A program made the translations under genes and the position numbers. From Gnetum montanum (lineage: Eukaryota > Streptophyta > Gnetopsida > Gnetales > Gnetaceae), in the NCBI GenBank assembly GCA_015680685.1, contig MNCI01029508.1, positions 1 through 64,000 on the forward strand: 64,000 nucleotides of DNA. The letters are read 5' to 3'. The notes beneath the pieces were generated by a model. The model had not been told where the DNA came from. It saw nothing but the letters and a program-made list of their open reading frames with translations, and made no database searches. How positions within the stretch are numbered: the first letter of the stretch is position 1; the number at the start of each line of letters is the position of its first letter. Below are positions 35,087 through 46,272 of this stretch, piece after piece.

Positions 35087-36443
35087 ACTATCTTTCTTGT
35101 GCATTAAGTGTTTGAAGCACCAATAGTATCTAATAGCATTAGCCTAGTTTTAGCTCAACAATCCATCTTTAGTGTCACGAAGTGGTAGAGTATATTTTAG
35201 GAGACTAATGGGGTTTTAAAATAAATAACAATGTAATTGCAGTACTCAATAATACAACCGATAGAATTTTATCGATGACAGTTTCTAGGACTTTTTCCTG
35301 TTGATTATAAAACATCAATAATTCGTGCCTTGTATATTCCATCCATCCAGTAGATCCCTATGGTATTTTATGGATGATAATATATCACTTTTAAGTTTTA
35401 TAAAATCATTGTCAAGATGCCTTGTAATGTTACAACATAGATTATTTTAACATTACAATACACCCCTTCTACTCATTTTTTTATTTTCTATGATCATGTG
35501 TTCAAGTGACTTTTGTTTTGATTTACACTTTTAGAATGAGAAAACCAATTGAGCCACATATTCTGAGGAAAATTATTTTTGTGGCAATGAATTTTGTTTC
35601 TTAGAGATTTGAACTTATAATTTATCGTTGTCAATTTAATTGATTAGTAGTGTTATCAATTCAAAATTTTACTGTCTAATTCAAGACTTAAAATCGGGAG
35701 CTTTTGTGTTTTGCTCTACAGTTGCTAGGATTCTCATTTGTATTTTAGGGCATTATCATCAATCTCAATAATTACTACCTTAAAGCTGCATTAAAATGGT
35801 TAATGTACATAATATGAGCTATGACATATTTATCTTTTATTAATACTAAGCTAAAGTGATACACCAAATAGTGTCTTTGTTAGGCCGTTGCATGAAATAG
35901 GAATCTGCATTAAGAAAACATTTTGACGCCTTCCATATTTGTTCTATTGTAGGAAAGGAGTGACAAATATTTCTTAAAACTTTAAATCTAAAGAAGAAAA
36001 AATGCTAGGAGGATGTGATGAAAAGGCATCTATGCTTTTGCATTTCCTTTGATTTTTTGGATCTATTTATTCCAAGTTTCTTTCTTCTTTAGTTATTTAC
36101 CAAGTAATAATTATAAATTATTATTATTATTATGCTATTCTAATGACTCAATATGTTATATAAAGTTTTATTTTCATTCTTATGATGATAGGCTTATGAA
36201 AGGAAAAGGAGCAAAGTTGAACATACTAAATCCATGGATATAGATGATAAAGAAAATCTGAGACATAATGGTTTATCCCAGTCTTCTAGCTAATTGTACT
36301 CAACAACACTAAATTGTAGCAGAGAATTATTTTATAGAGTTTCTTTATTTCTCCTTATAAACAAATGTGATTTAACATGTGATCTGTAAATGTAGTTTGC
36401 AAGTTATACTAGAAAGCTATCTTTAGTATTTAATATATTTATT
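35087..36443 (+). pseudogene. Histone deacetylase copy 1: intron remainder, last exon, 3' flank
   Basis: 35087-35660 is homologous to 47670-48260 of copy 2, showing that the LARD-like element split one intron. After an acceptor AG at 36190-36191, an exon at 36192-36293 reads AYERKRSKVEH and MDIDDKENL and ends in TAA. This is a basic then acidic tail of a kind expected at the C-terminus of plant RPD3-type deacetylases. Its assignment rests on position and character, because copy 2 lost this exon. The 3' flank continues to the AGTTT target site of element B. Confidence 0.55.
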
Positions 36444-36448
36444 AGTTT

Positions 36449-37318
36449 TGATGGGATGTGATATTGCATGGGCCGCAATATCGTGTATGCGATATTGCGA
36501 CCATCGCAATATCGCATCCCTTGTGATATTGCGTACGTGATATCGCATCCTCCCCCACGATATTGCGTACGCGATATCGCGGTGCACCGTCATATCTATA
36601 AATAAGAGGTGGCTCTCCCTTGTTTCCTCATCCTAGGTTAGACAGTAGGGAAACTTTGGAAGATTGATCACTCCAGAGATGGAATATTTTCCATGTGCCC
36701 GCAGTAGGAGTCCTAAAGTGAACAGATCTTTATTCGAGCAAACATTGTACCTGAACACAAGTTTGTGTACAGCAATAAAGATGAGCTTCTTGGATAAACC
36801 TTGCAATGCATGGAATAGGCTAATTTGGGTTTTATTTACTATTATTTATTACTTGTTATTTATTATTTTTTATTTACTGCTTTCTCTCTCAACCCTTCTC
36901 TCCTAGTTAAGTGCCTCAGTACGACTGCTTCGAGCACGTGCGTTATGCGTGGTGATCCTAGCAACGACTAGCGTTTGGTAGCCACGGTTGCATCAGTTCA
37001 GGGTGTGTACAGTAAGTGGGAACAAATGTTGATGCTAGGTAATTTAGACTTAGTTCAGTAGTGAGAGTTAGTAATTAGTTTCTCAACCCTTCACCTTGTT
37101 AGCATAGGAGACATAAAACATAAAAAGACATAAAAATCATATACCTTAGACTTAACCATACACCATGACAACTACAAGTAAGTCTAGGAAGACAGCGAAT
37201 GATTAACCCTAAGTGTTCCATGGGGCATGTAGGCACTTAGTCTATGGAGTTCGACCGAATCGAGCATGCTACGCTCGTATTCGTATGGTTGAGTGTAGGG
37301 GTACCTCGCCACTCATCA
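36449..37318 (+). repeat. 5' LTR of element B
   Basis: It starts TGATGGGATGTG and ends GCCACTCATCA. U3 (36459-36581) holds eight GCGATATCGC-like palindromic units. TATAAATA lies at 36597-36604, about 16 bp after the last unit. Confidence 0.92.
36459..36581. repeat. Palindrome cluster in U3 of element B
   Basis: Eight 10-mers close to GCGATATCGC, including GCGATATTGCG, CGCAATATCGC, GTGATATCGC and GCGATATCGCG, are spaced irregularly by 2-15 bp. Most differences are C-to-T or G-to-A at CpG. Confidence 0.85.
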
Positions 37319-37319
37319 T

Positions 37320-37338
37320 TGGTGCTGTTGCCAGGGAC
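37320..37338 (+). other. Primer-binding site of element B
   Basis: TGGTGCTGTTGCCAGGGAC lies one base after the LTR end. Confidence 0.85.
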
Positions 37339-37461
37339 TAAGTGTTTGTGCATTGAATAGAACATGGGACATCACTCACATCATTGGGAGCCTAAACGAA
37401 CCTTCAGGTTAATTAAAAGAAAAATTTATATAACGGTTAAATAGCACATCGATAAACGACA

Positions 37462-39860
37462 ATGTCGTCTTCTAGCAAAAGCAATTCACCACCTAGGGAT
37501 AATACAAAGAAAATTTGGTAATAAAAAACACATAACCTAAATCCGCCAGTTCCTCAACAATGTAGGATGGAATATACTCATCTCGATGAGTATATTCCCA
37601 ATTTTACTTTTATCTTCCATCAAGATGAACAAATGCACTAGAGAGACTTGCAAGGTAACATTGTGTTGCCTCCAAACCGTGCAATCCCAAACATGCTTGT
37701 CCGTGCTTTGGCACAAATTAGCATGACAAAATTATATGCTGAATATGTTGTAGAAAATTTTGACATGAGGGATTACCATCCCACAACTTTACAATGTATG
37801 AGGGACTTAAGGCAGGAGAGCCAACATACACTATTGAAGGGCAAAGAGGTCCTACATAGCCTAAGTGAAATCAGAGATGGTGAACCATTTATAACGGGTT
37901 CTCTATCGAAAGATGTTCCTCCTATTAATGATAATGAGGAGGTGGGGTATCAGAACCTATGATTCGCGATACATAACCCTAGTTTTGATCCCTGTGAACA
38001 CCAATTGTTCACTGAGGAAACTACAACACATGACAAGGATGGGCACTTAGATCGTCATCACGATCGGGGCCGTAGTAGCAGAAGAGAAGGTAAGAAGCAT
38101 CATCATGATGATGGTTCCCCTTCTTCTTCTCCTTATTTACATCACTCACCCTCTCCTTCCACCTCTGGGCACAGTCATAGAGAGCATAACGATGAGGATA
38201 GAGGTAGATAAAATGAGAGACCTCGACAAGAGAGTCAAGGGAGAGGACAAGGGCATGAACGAAGGGAAAGTAGGGAACAATGGAGACATCATAGGCATCA
38301 TGAAAGAGATGATTATGACGAGCCCCTACTTGCAACCCGAAGTATGCTTGATATAACGGAGGCAGTTAGAATTCCAACAAGGCATTTAAGGGACAACCAG
38401 ATCAAGCGTTTAGACATGAACAATATCCCACGCTTTGAGGGGGGATACAACACTGATTCACAGCATTATTTACAGGCATTCCACCATCCCTGTGCCTTGT
38501 AAAATATAGAGAATGAGTGGAAGAAACTAAATTTGCTTCCTAGGATACTCACCAAGGAAGCAGAGAGTTGGTACCGGTCCTTAGAACCAAAAACCATTAG
38601 GAGGTGGAGTACGATGTTAGAACTCTTCAATGATAAGTATCAAATGTACTCCAGAGTGTCTAACTTGCGTAAGCAGATCCAAGGATGGAATGTTGCCATG
38701 GGCCACTACTACACATTGTTACATCATTGCGTGGGCCATGGTTATGCACAACAGGATCAACTTCGCCACATCGTAGATGGGCTAAGACATGAGACTAGGA
38801 GAACCCTTGAGACTTATGCCCAAGGGAGACTATCATAACTTAGAGCCCATGAAGTACATCGCTTGTTGGAACAAGTAGCAAAAGAAGAAGGTGAACTACG
38901 GAAAAAGAAAAGTGCAGAATAATACTACCATGATCCCTCTCTTCGAAAGAAGGGAGTGAGATTTTGCGATGAGGAGGATGAGTCACCACTTGAAGAGTTG
39001 GTGAACAAAAAAACCTTGCCGATTCAAAAATTAACAACCAAAGTATCAGATAAGGTAGGAACGAAGTAGTCCTTAGACTCCAGACTTGAAACTATTTTGA
39101 AAATTGTAGAAGAGTCCAAGGAGGAACGAAGTAGTGACAAGAACAAGACAAAGCGGAGAGATTTAGGCCCTGCACATAACAAAGGTAAGGGGAAAATTAC
39201 CATCTCTGATGAGGTTGTGGATTCAGACACAGACAATGATGGTGGATGTGAGATCTGCCAATATGACCATCCTAAGGGATGTTATCCAATTATCTCACAT
39301 CTACAGGAGTCTGGGGTGTATGAACTTAACCCAAGACTCAACCAACGGCAGACACCCCAAAGGTTACCTTGTCCTCAAGGTAACCCAAGACAGTTCCACC
39401 AACCATTGACATATTATCCAAGTGGAACTCCACCACAACCCATCGGTCAACATTAGCAGTGGCAATAACCATAGTCATGGGGGATGCCACCACCAACACA
39501 TCAATATCTTTACCGGCAGCCAGACCCATATGGATATTATGTGCAGCAATCGATTTCTCCAAGTGACTCTATGGATCACATAACCCCACCACGTTACTAC
39601 CAAGTTCAGGAGTATTTTAGGACTCCTTCTTCTCCAGGAGACATCCCATGCCCATAATATCCTCCAAATCCATCTGCATCTTTTACACCGGTAGCTCCAC
39701 CACCAATTGCTCCAACAAGGCCCAAGGTAATTCCCACTCAACTACAACAACCTGATATCACGAGGGCTTCCAATCTTCAATTCTCAGTTGGTTCTAATAA
39801 TATGCCAAAAGACCTTTCTTTAGGATCAACAATCCAACCAAGCCCTCGCCATCATGAGTA
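37462..39860 (+). pseudogene. gag of element B, broken
   Basis: The ATG at 37462 opens MSSSSKSNSPP. Conserved blocks follow: QGNIVLPPNRAIPNMLVRAL (37650), a spacer rich in His, Ser, Arg and Asp (38041-38211), the capsid-like region with ESWYRSLEPKTIRRWSTMLE and GLRHETRRTLETYAQGRLS (38533-38838), then CEICQYDHPKGCYP (39250-39291), a zinc knuckle of the unusual form CX2CX3HX3C. A Pro/Gln/Tyr-rich tail ends near 39860. Compared with A, a small deletion near 38690 removes about ten residues. At least eight in-frame stops or shifts are present. Confidence 0.88.
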
Positions 39861-39920
39861 GTTGAACATCTAAACACCTCCATACCGAATAAGATTTCGA
39901 GATCCCCTTCAACCCAAAAA

Positions 39921-40430
39921 TTGAAGCCAATGCACACGGTTATGTTAACACATACTGTTACCGACTGGATTAAGGTAGGCCACCTTCCCAATAAATTCTT
40001 TGATCCGGGAAGCCCCCTAATTTATCTCAAAGTCGTTGGGAATGAACCTCATAAGGCTCTTCTTGACTCAGGATCTGGGGTCAACTTAATTTCACAAGAA
40101 TTATATAAAACTTGGGACCTGCCTCCACTCAAGAAGAGAAATATTCGCTTAGAGCTGGTTGACCAGTCCATCACTATTCCTTTGGGATAGGTTGAGGACA
40201 TTGTCATCACCATAGGTGGTTGGTCATACTCGGCTGCTTTCCTGGTGATCCAAAGAAATAATGACAAAGGGGACCATCCTGATAATAATGGGAAGTGCAT
40301 GGATGAGCATAGTAGACGCGTGCCTAGGAATTTGCAATCTTTCTCTAGAAATATCCAAGAAAAATACCTTTGGAAATATTAAGAAGAAGAAATTTCCATG
40401 CATCGCATATAGTGACACAGGATGCCATTG
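39921..40430 (+). pseudogene. Aspartic protease of element B
   Basis: LLDSGSGVNLISQELYKTWD contains the catalytic D-S-G. DQSITIPLG follows, then a TAG, and the rest shifts frame after about 40260. A functional retropepsin would be a homodimer cutting Gag-Pol. Confidence 0.88.
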
Positions 40431-40554
40431 AGTGCAGAAATCATGGGTAATGAGGAGTTTAACATTGCCTGCATGCAATCGGTGTGGATAAGACATCGAT
40501 ATACAAAAGTGCCTATATGCAGCAGCCACACGATAAGAAAACACCCAGTGGCTG

Positions 40555-41727
40555 ATGGATGACCAAGAGAACAATTCAATGACATGCATGGAACTGATTG
40601 AGGGAATAACGAGTACTTACGTTGAAAGCATGGATGCACTTGAGCAGGTACGTGGCCAACTTCCAACCCTTAACCCTGAAAACATTAATTGGGGGAAGTT
40701 GGAGATTCCTGAGAAGTTTAAACAAGAGCCCCTAGATTTAAAATCATTGCCCACTAGTTTGGAATACATGATCCTTAAAAATCAAAAATCAGTAATCATC
40801 AATGCAAAGCTCACCCCCAAGCAAAAAGAGAGTTTGCTAAAGGTGATAAATAAGTGGTCAACAGCCTTTGCCTGGTCATATCATGAACTAAATGGAATAG
40901 ATCCTAGGATATGCCAGCATAGGATTTACACAGACCCCTCCATGAAGCCTTGCAAGCAACTGCAAAGGCGATTGAACCTGAAGTTAAAACAAATAGTGAA
41001 AGAGGAGATAGAGCAGCTTCTCAAGGCTGGGTTCATTTACCCCATTGCTGATAGCGAATGGGTTAGTCCTCTTGTAATCGTACCAAAAAAAGGAGGCAAA
41101 TGGAGGGTATGTATAGACTTTAGGCTATTAAATATGGAAACATTCAAAGATCACTTCCCATTGCCATTTGTTGACCAAGTCTTAGACATTATAGCAGGGC
41201 ATCGCTATTACAGGTTTTTGGATGGATATAGTGGGTACAACCAAATACGAATCGCACCAGAAGACCAAGCCAAAACAACGTTCACCAGTCCTTGGGGAAC
41301 GTTTGCATACAAACAAATGCCTTTTGGCTTGTGCAATGCCCCTGCCACATTCCAACGATTAGTTCTAAGTATATTTCAATAGCAAATAGGAAATGGAGTA
41401 GAAGTCTTTATAGATGACTTCTCCACTTATGGGACGAGCTTTGATCAAGCCCTCGACTGGTTAGAGAAAGTATTGAAATGATGTGTTGAAACCAACCTAA
41501 AGCTCAACTGGTAGAAGAGCCATTTGATGGTTCAAGAGGGTGTAGTACTGGGGCATAAAATTTCACAATCAGGAATAGAGGTGGATCCGGAAAAAATTAA
41601 AGTCATCCAAGGAATTACCCGACAACCAGAAACTATCAAAGACATTCGGTCATTCCTTGGACATACTGGCTACTACAGGAGATTTATCGAGAACTTCTCC
41701 AAAATTTCCAACTGTTGGTGGAATTAA
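40555..41727 (+). pseudogene. Reverse transcriptase of element B
   Basis: The open piece 40555-41382 carries the RT fingers and palm: GFIYPIADSEWVSPLVIVPK, WRVCIDFRLLN, FLDGYSGYNQI and FAYKQMPFGLCNAPATFQRL. A TAG follows, then FIDDF (41407-41421), the catalytic Y/F-X-D-D box with both aspartates. 41524-41727 adds VLGHKISQSGIEVDPEKIK and SFLGHTGYYRRFIENFSKI, the connection to RNase H. Known role: RNA- and DNA-dependent DNA synthesis of the element copy. Stops at 41380, 41479 and 41512 break it. Confidence 0.92.
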
Positions 41728-41729
41728 CG

Positions 41730-42240
41730 AAAAAGATACACCATTCGAATGGACTAGGGAATGTGAATGAGCATTCCAACTTCCCAAACAGAGGCTTGTG
41801 GAAACTCCCATTCTACAAGCCCCTGACTGGTCCAGGCCATTCCATATCATGACCGACGCATCTAATTATGCCTTAGGAGCTATACTGACACAATTAGATG
41901 AACAAAAATGACCTTATTACATCTAATGTGCTAGTAAGAGTATCACTAGTGCACAACTCAACTACATGACTATGGAAAAGGAATTAATGGCTGTAGTGTT
42001 TGGACTAGACAAATTTAGGCACTATGTATTGGGCTACAAAGTATACATCCAGACAGATCCTAGTTCAATTAGGTTCCTTATGAACAAGCCAATGGTTAGC
42101 CCATGTATCATACATTGGTTGGTAATTCTTCAAGAGTTCGATTTAACGATAGTAGATCGTAAAGGCACTGAGAATGTAGTCGCAGATCACCTATCTCAAT
42201 TGCATTGGGACAACAAAGAGGATGAATATGCTGTATTTGA
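41730..42240 (+). pseudogene. RNase H of element B
   Basis: FHIMTDASNYALGAIL (first catalytic Asp in TDAS), TMEKELMAVVFGLDKFRHYV (catalytic Glu in EKE), QTDPSSIRFL and VDRKGTENVVADHLSQL are all readable. Stops occur near 41911 and 41926. The last motif is typical of plant Gypsy RNase H ends. Confidence 0.9.
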
Positions 42241-42439
42241 CCATTTTCCTGATGAAACCCTCTTTGCCGGTGTAGTAAATGATCAACCCATGGAAATAAA
42301 TTGGTATAGTAGCATTCTTACTTATCTCATTTCACAACAAACACCACAGGGGTTGGCCTTTAGGAAGAAACAACAGTTTCTTCACAAAACCAAGTACTTC
42401 ATGGAACTCAAGGGACAACTCTATAAAGTCTATCCTGAT

Positions 42440-43560
42440 GGCTTGGTTCGATGGTGCGTGCTCGATAAGGATCAATTAAAAGTTCTCCATGATGCTCATG
42501 AGGGCCCTTGTGGGGGTCACTATGCTAGAAGACGAACGACTACCAAGGTCCTGCTTGCAAGATATTATTGGCCAACACTATTTTAGGATGCCCATCATTT
42601 TGCCCAATCCTGTGAATGCTGCCAATGTGATGGTGGAATGACTGCTAGAATGGAGGGTCCGCAACAATGGATTCAACCTTTGGAACCCTTCAATATCTGG
42701 GAAATAGATTTTATGGGGTCTATTACACTGATGTCCAACGAAAAAGCATATATCATCATTTCTATTGATTATTTAACCAAATGGGCTGAAGCAGCCGCAG
42801 TAACAGACTACACATCATCCACAGCTACACGATTTGTACAACAACAAATCATAAATAGGTTTGGTATGCTGCGTGCACTCATCTTTGATAAGGGAACACA
42901 TTTTATGGGTGTAACCTTTTGCAAATTGATGCAATGCTTAGGGGTTGAGCATAAATTGACCACACCTTACCACCCCCAAGCTAATGGTCAAGCTGAGGTT
43001 ACTAATCGGGAGATCACAAGAATATTAACGAGAACAATTAGAAAATTTAGGCAAGACTGGAGCACGAAACTGAACAATGATCTCTGTGCGTACCGCTCTA
43101 CTTGGAAGCTCCCTATAGGCTATTCTCCCTATGTGTTAGTGTATGGGAAACTACCAAAGTTACCTATATAGAATAAGCTCCGTACACTATCCATGGCTTG
43201 TGACCTTCACCTAGACCTTGACCTAGCACAAAAACAATGGTTGGCAACTCTGAACGTGCTAGACGAGAATAGATTGGTTGCACTATCTTTAAATGAGTTG
43301 CACAAGGCACATGGTAAACAATGTCATGACTTAAGAATTTGAAGGTTTAGGTACCAACTAGGAGACAAGGTCCTTTACTGGAATCCCACGCATGTACCAC
43401 AGCGTACAAAATTTCAAACATTATGGGAAGGACCCTATATTATTCATACAACCTTCCCCTCTGGAGCCATGATGATATACAAGCCTGATAGCCCGAATAA
43501 AAGGTTATTAGTTAATTTACAACAAAAAAAACCTTTCCATGAACCAAAAATAGCCTGTAC
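42440..43560 (+). pseudogene. Integrase of element B
   Basis: The zinc-binding region around 42510-42640 (GHYARRRT, then HHFAQSCECCQ) is broken by a TAG. The catalytic core has Asp at 42707-42709 (IWEIDFMG), Asp at 42887-42889 (IFDKGTHF) and Glu at 42995-42997 (GQAEVTNRE). The last two are separated by 35 residues, as in D,D(35)E integrases. The C-terminal region (GDKVLYWNP, KFQTLWEGPYII, LVNLQQKKPFHEP) is present after a stop. I see no chromodomain. Confidence 0.92.
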
Positions 43561-43599
43561 AAATTACACCTCCGCTAGCAGGCAACCGTGCTCTCTATT

Positions 43600-45507
43600 T
43601 CGGATCTCTCTCTTGCAACTCAGTCATGGGGGAGATGGCCACCTATGCTGATCATTAGAGGCCCTTAGTTGTCTTACATGTTTTTTTTTTACAAATTTTT
43701 TTAACCTTTCTTGTTTTTTTACACCATCGTTATACTTTTTCATTGTGTGTGTGTGTGTGATCCACCTTGTAAGTTTGTCACCCAATAAGTGTTCTTCCCG
43801 ATGGTATGAACTATTTTTTATCGATTGCTAATGTTTGGTTTTTACCTTTAGGTTATGATGTTGATACTAAGGTATGTTTATTTTGATATGGTAGGAAATG
43901 AGTTCACTTCATCCATCCATCCACCAATTTCTATGGTCTCTCTTGGCTGGGAAATGTACAGTCCCTTTATAATAAGAACTTTAATGAACCAGTGACTGGG
44001 CACTTCTCAAACTAAATTAGGACTCCAGGTTTGAAAACGGTGTGACTTCAAGGGAACTTGATGCTATTGTGTTGGCCATTCTCTTGGGTGCTTGGATGTT
44101 TTCTTCTTGATTTTTCTTACCATTCCAATGTCACACAATTATCGGAAGCTGAGTCAATAAAAAGAAGAAGTCTTTGCATGGTGTGGTTCTCACGCATAAA
44201 AACACACACACACAAAAGTGAGAATTCAAATCACATCCCTTAGACAAAATAATCCCTTGGGCTACAAGCACTGGTTATGGAACTAAAAATGTTCCCTCTA
44301 ACTAAGGTCCTCGCTTGCAATTCTCTCCTCATTTGTTTCGTTGAAATGGTGGTGGCTCTTGGGGGAAGCATTCTTGTTATTCAAGGGGATGGATTAGCTG
44401 AATGCATTGATGCGAAGTCACTAGATATGGTTGGTTTAAGGCCAAAGTTGGAATGAGATTTGCCAAGTCACATTAATCAAGAAACACACAAGGGGTTGTA
44501 CACCACCTTGTTCTTGGGATTCCATTCCATTCTCTTCTCTCCACCTTTCTCTCCATTGTTCACCTCATTATCAGTTGTATCATTAGTGTATATTTTGGTT
44601 GATGCATTATTTTCTTTTAGGTAAATTCTTGTAGTTAAGACTTTAACTCTTGTTCCAAATGACATTCCCAGAGCCTACGGACTCTTTGAATGTGGTTCTG
44701 TTAGGGCATTAAGGGCATAAGCCTACTTTGGGGAGGACCCACTGACATTCCTATTTGATGCATCAGTTAAATTCTTTCCCTTAACATTTTTGCAATCCAT
44801 TTTATTTTGTTCATTTCCATCTTGACATCCATTTCATCGATGTTATAGTTGTCCCTTTTTCTTCATCTTTCTTGTTTCTTTTTCTTTCTCCATTCTAACG
44901 CTACCGGAGGTTCATGATTAGTCATGGGGGTACGGGGCCCGATTTTTTCAATTTTTTCCTAGCCCCGATTTTTTCAATTTTTTCCTAATCCCTACACCTT
45001 TGGTAGTCACCATTAATATCTCTCCAGATCCATATCATCCATACCACAACCTAGCCAACAGACCTTTCACCGAAGCAAGGTATCAACTACATTGAAATTC
45101 ATTTACCCTTGCTAATATAAGATTGTGTTGTGTGTGTAGATGAAAATCATACAACAATGAAGGGGATCTGGAAGGAACATTTGGAATGGAGCAGTGCTGG
45201 AAGTAGCTAGGCAAGGAGAAAGATCGATGACGTGCTTACGGATGGACAACGAAAGATGCAATCTTGGCGTTGGCAGCAGCAACACTTCTTTCTCTCTCTC
45301 TCTTTCTTTCTCAGCTGCCAAATGAGGGCTGATGTCAATGTAATAAGGTGTTCACCCTTGTTATCCTGAACACCAGTTTTGTTATGTCTTGTAATGATGA
45401 TCCATTTACATGTAATCCCATTAGTTTCACTGAGTCAATAATCCCATACCTTCCCGATATTATTGTAATTAACTCAAGGATGAGTTTTCATTTAGTCATG
45501 GGGGTAT
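43600..45507 (+). other. 3' non-coding region of element B
   Basis: About 1.9 kb with no protein. AGTCATGGGGG occurs at 43622, 44920 and 45495, the last being the polypurine tract. A (GT)n run lies at 43743-43759, a (CA)n run near 44204-44216 and a TC tract at 45290-45310. A 26-bp local duplication (GATTTTTTCAATTTTTTCCT) lies at 44941-44987. Confidence 0.8.
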
Positions 45508-46267
45508 GATGGGACGCGATATCACGGTGTGTTGTCATATCTATAAATAAGAGGCGGCTCTCCCTTGTTTCCTCATCCTAGGCTAGATAGTAGGGAAACT
45601 CTGGAAGATTGATCACTCTAGAGATAGAATATTTTCCATGTACCCGCAGTAGGAGTCCTAAAGTGAACAGATCTTTAGTCGAGTAAACATTGTACCTGAA
45701 CACAAGTTTGTGTACAACAATAAAGACAAGCTTCTTGGATAAACCTTGCAGTGCATGGAATAGGCTAATTAGGATTTTATTTACTATTATTTATTACTTG
45801 TTATTTATTATTTGTTATTTACTGCTTTCTCTCTCAACCCTTCTCTCCTAGTTAAGTGCCTCAGTACGACTGCTTCGAGCATGTGCGTTATGTTTGGTGA
45901 TCCCAGCAACGACTAGTGTTTGGTAGCCACGGTTGCATCGGTTCAGGGTATGTACGGTAAGTGGGAACGGATGCTGACGCTAGGTAATTTAGACTTAGTT
46001 TAGTAGTTAGAGTGAGTAATTAGTGTCTCAACCCTTCACCTTGTTAGCATAGGAGACATAAAACACAAAAAGACATAAAAATCATATACCTTAGACTTAC
46101 TTAACCATACACCATGACAACTACAAGTAAGTATGGGAAGACAATGAATGATTAACCCTAAGTGTTCCATGGGGCGTGTAGGCACTTAGTCTGCGGAGTT
46201 CGACCGGATCGCACGTGCTACGCTCGTATTCGTATGGTTGAGTGTAGGGATACCTCGCCACTCATCA
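45508..46267 (+). repeat. 3' LTR of element B
   Basis: 760 bp, 110 bp shorter than the 5' LTR. Nearly all the difference is in U3, where only one palindromic unit (GCGATATCAC) remains before TATAAATA at 45542-45549. Confidence 0.92.
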
Positions 46268-46272
46268 AGTTT

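Larger units (their letters stand above)
36449..46267 (+). mobile_element. Gypsy family G element B (most complete gag-pol copy)
   Basis: LTRs lie at 36449-37318 (870 bp) and 45508-46267 (760 bp). The target duplication is a perfect AGTTT (36444-36448 and 46268-46272). The primer site is at 37320 and the purine tract at 45498-45507. Order is gag, protease, RT, RNase H, integrase, 1.9 kb non-coding, LTR, which is Ty3/Gypsy order. The primer-site type, the gag knuckle and GTENVVADHLSQL in RNase H favour the Athila/Tat branch. All frames carry stops, so it is inactive. It lies between histone deacetylase copy 1 and copy 2. Confidence 0.92.

Noticed and set aside
36049-36243. A separate small protein at 36049
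   Set aside because: The frame crosses the intron and acceptor of the last deacetylase exon. The exon reading in another frame explains the region better.
43743-43759. Regulatory (GT)n tract
   Set aside because: It is a simple microsatellite, absent at the matching place in A. No functional evidence.
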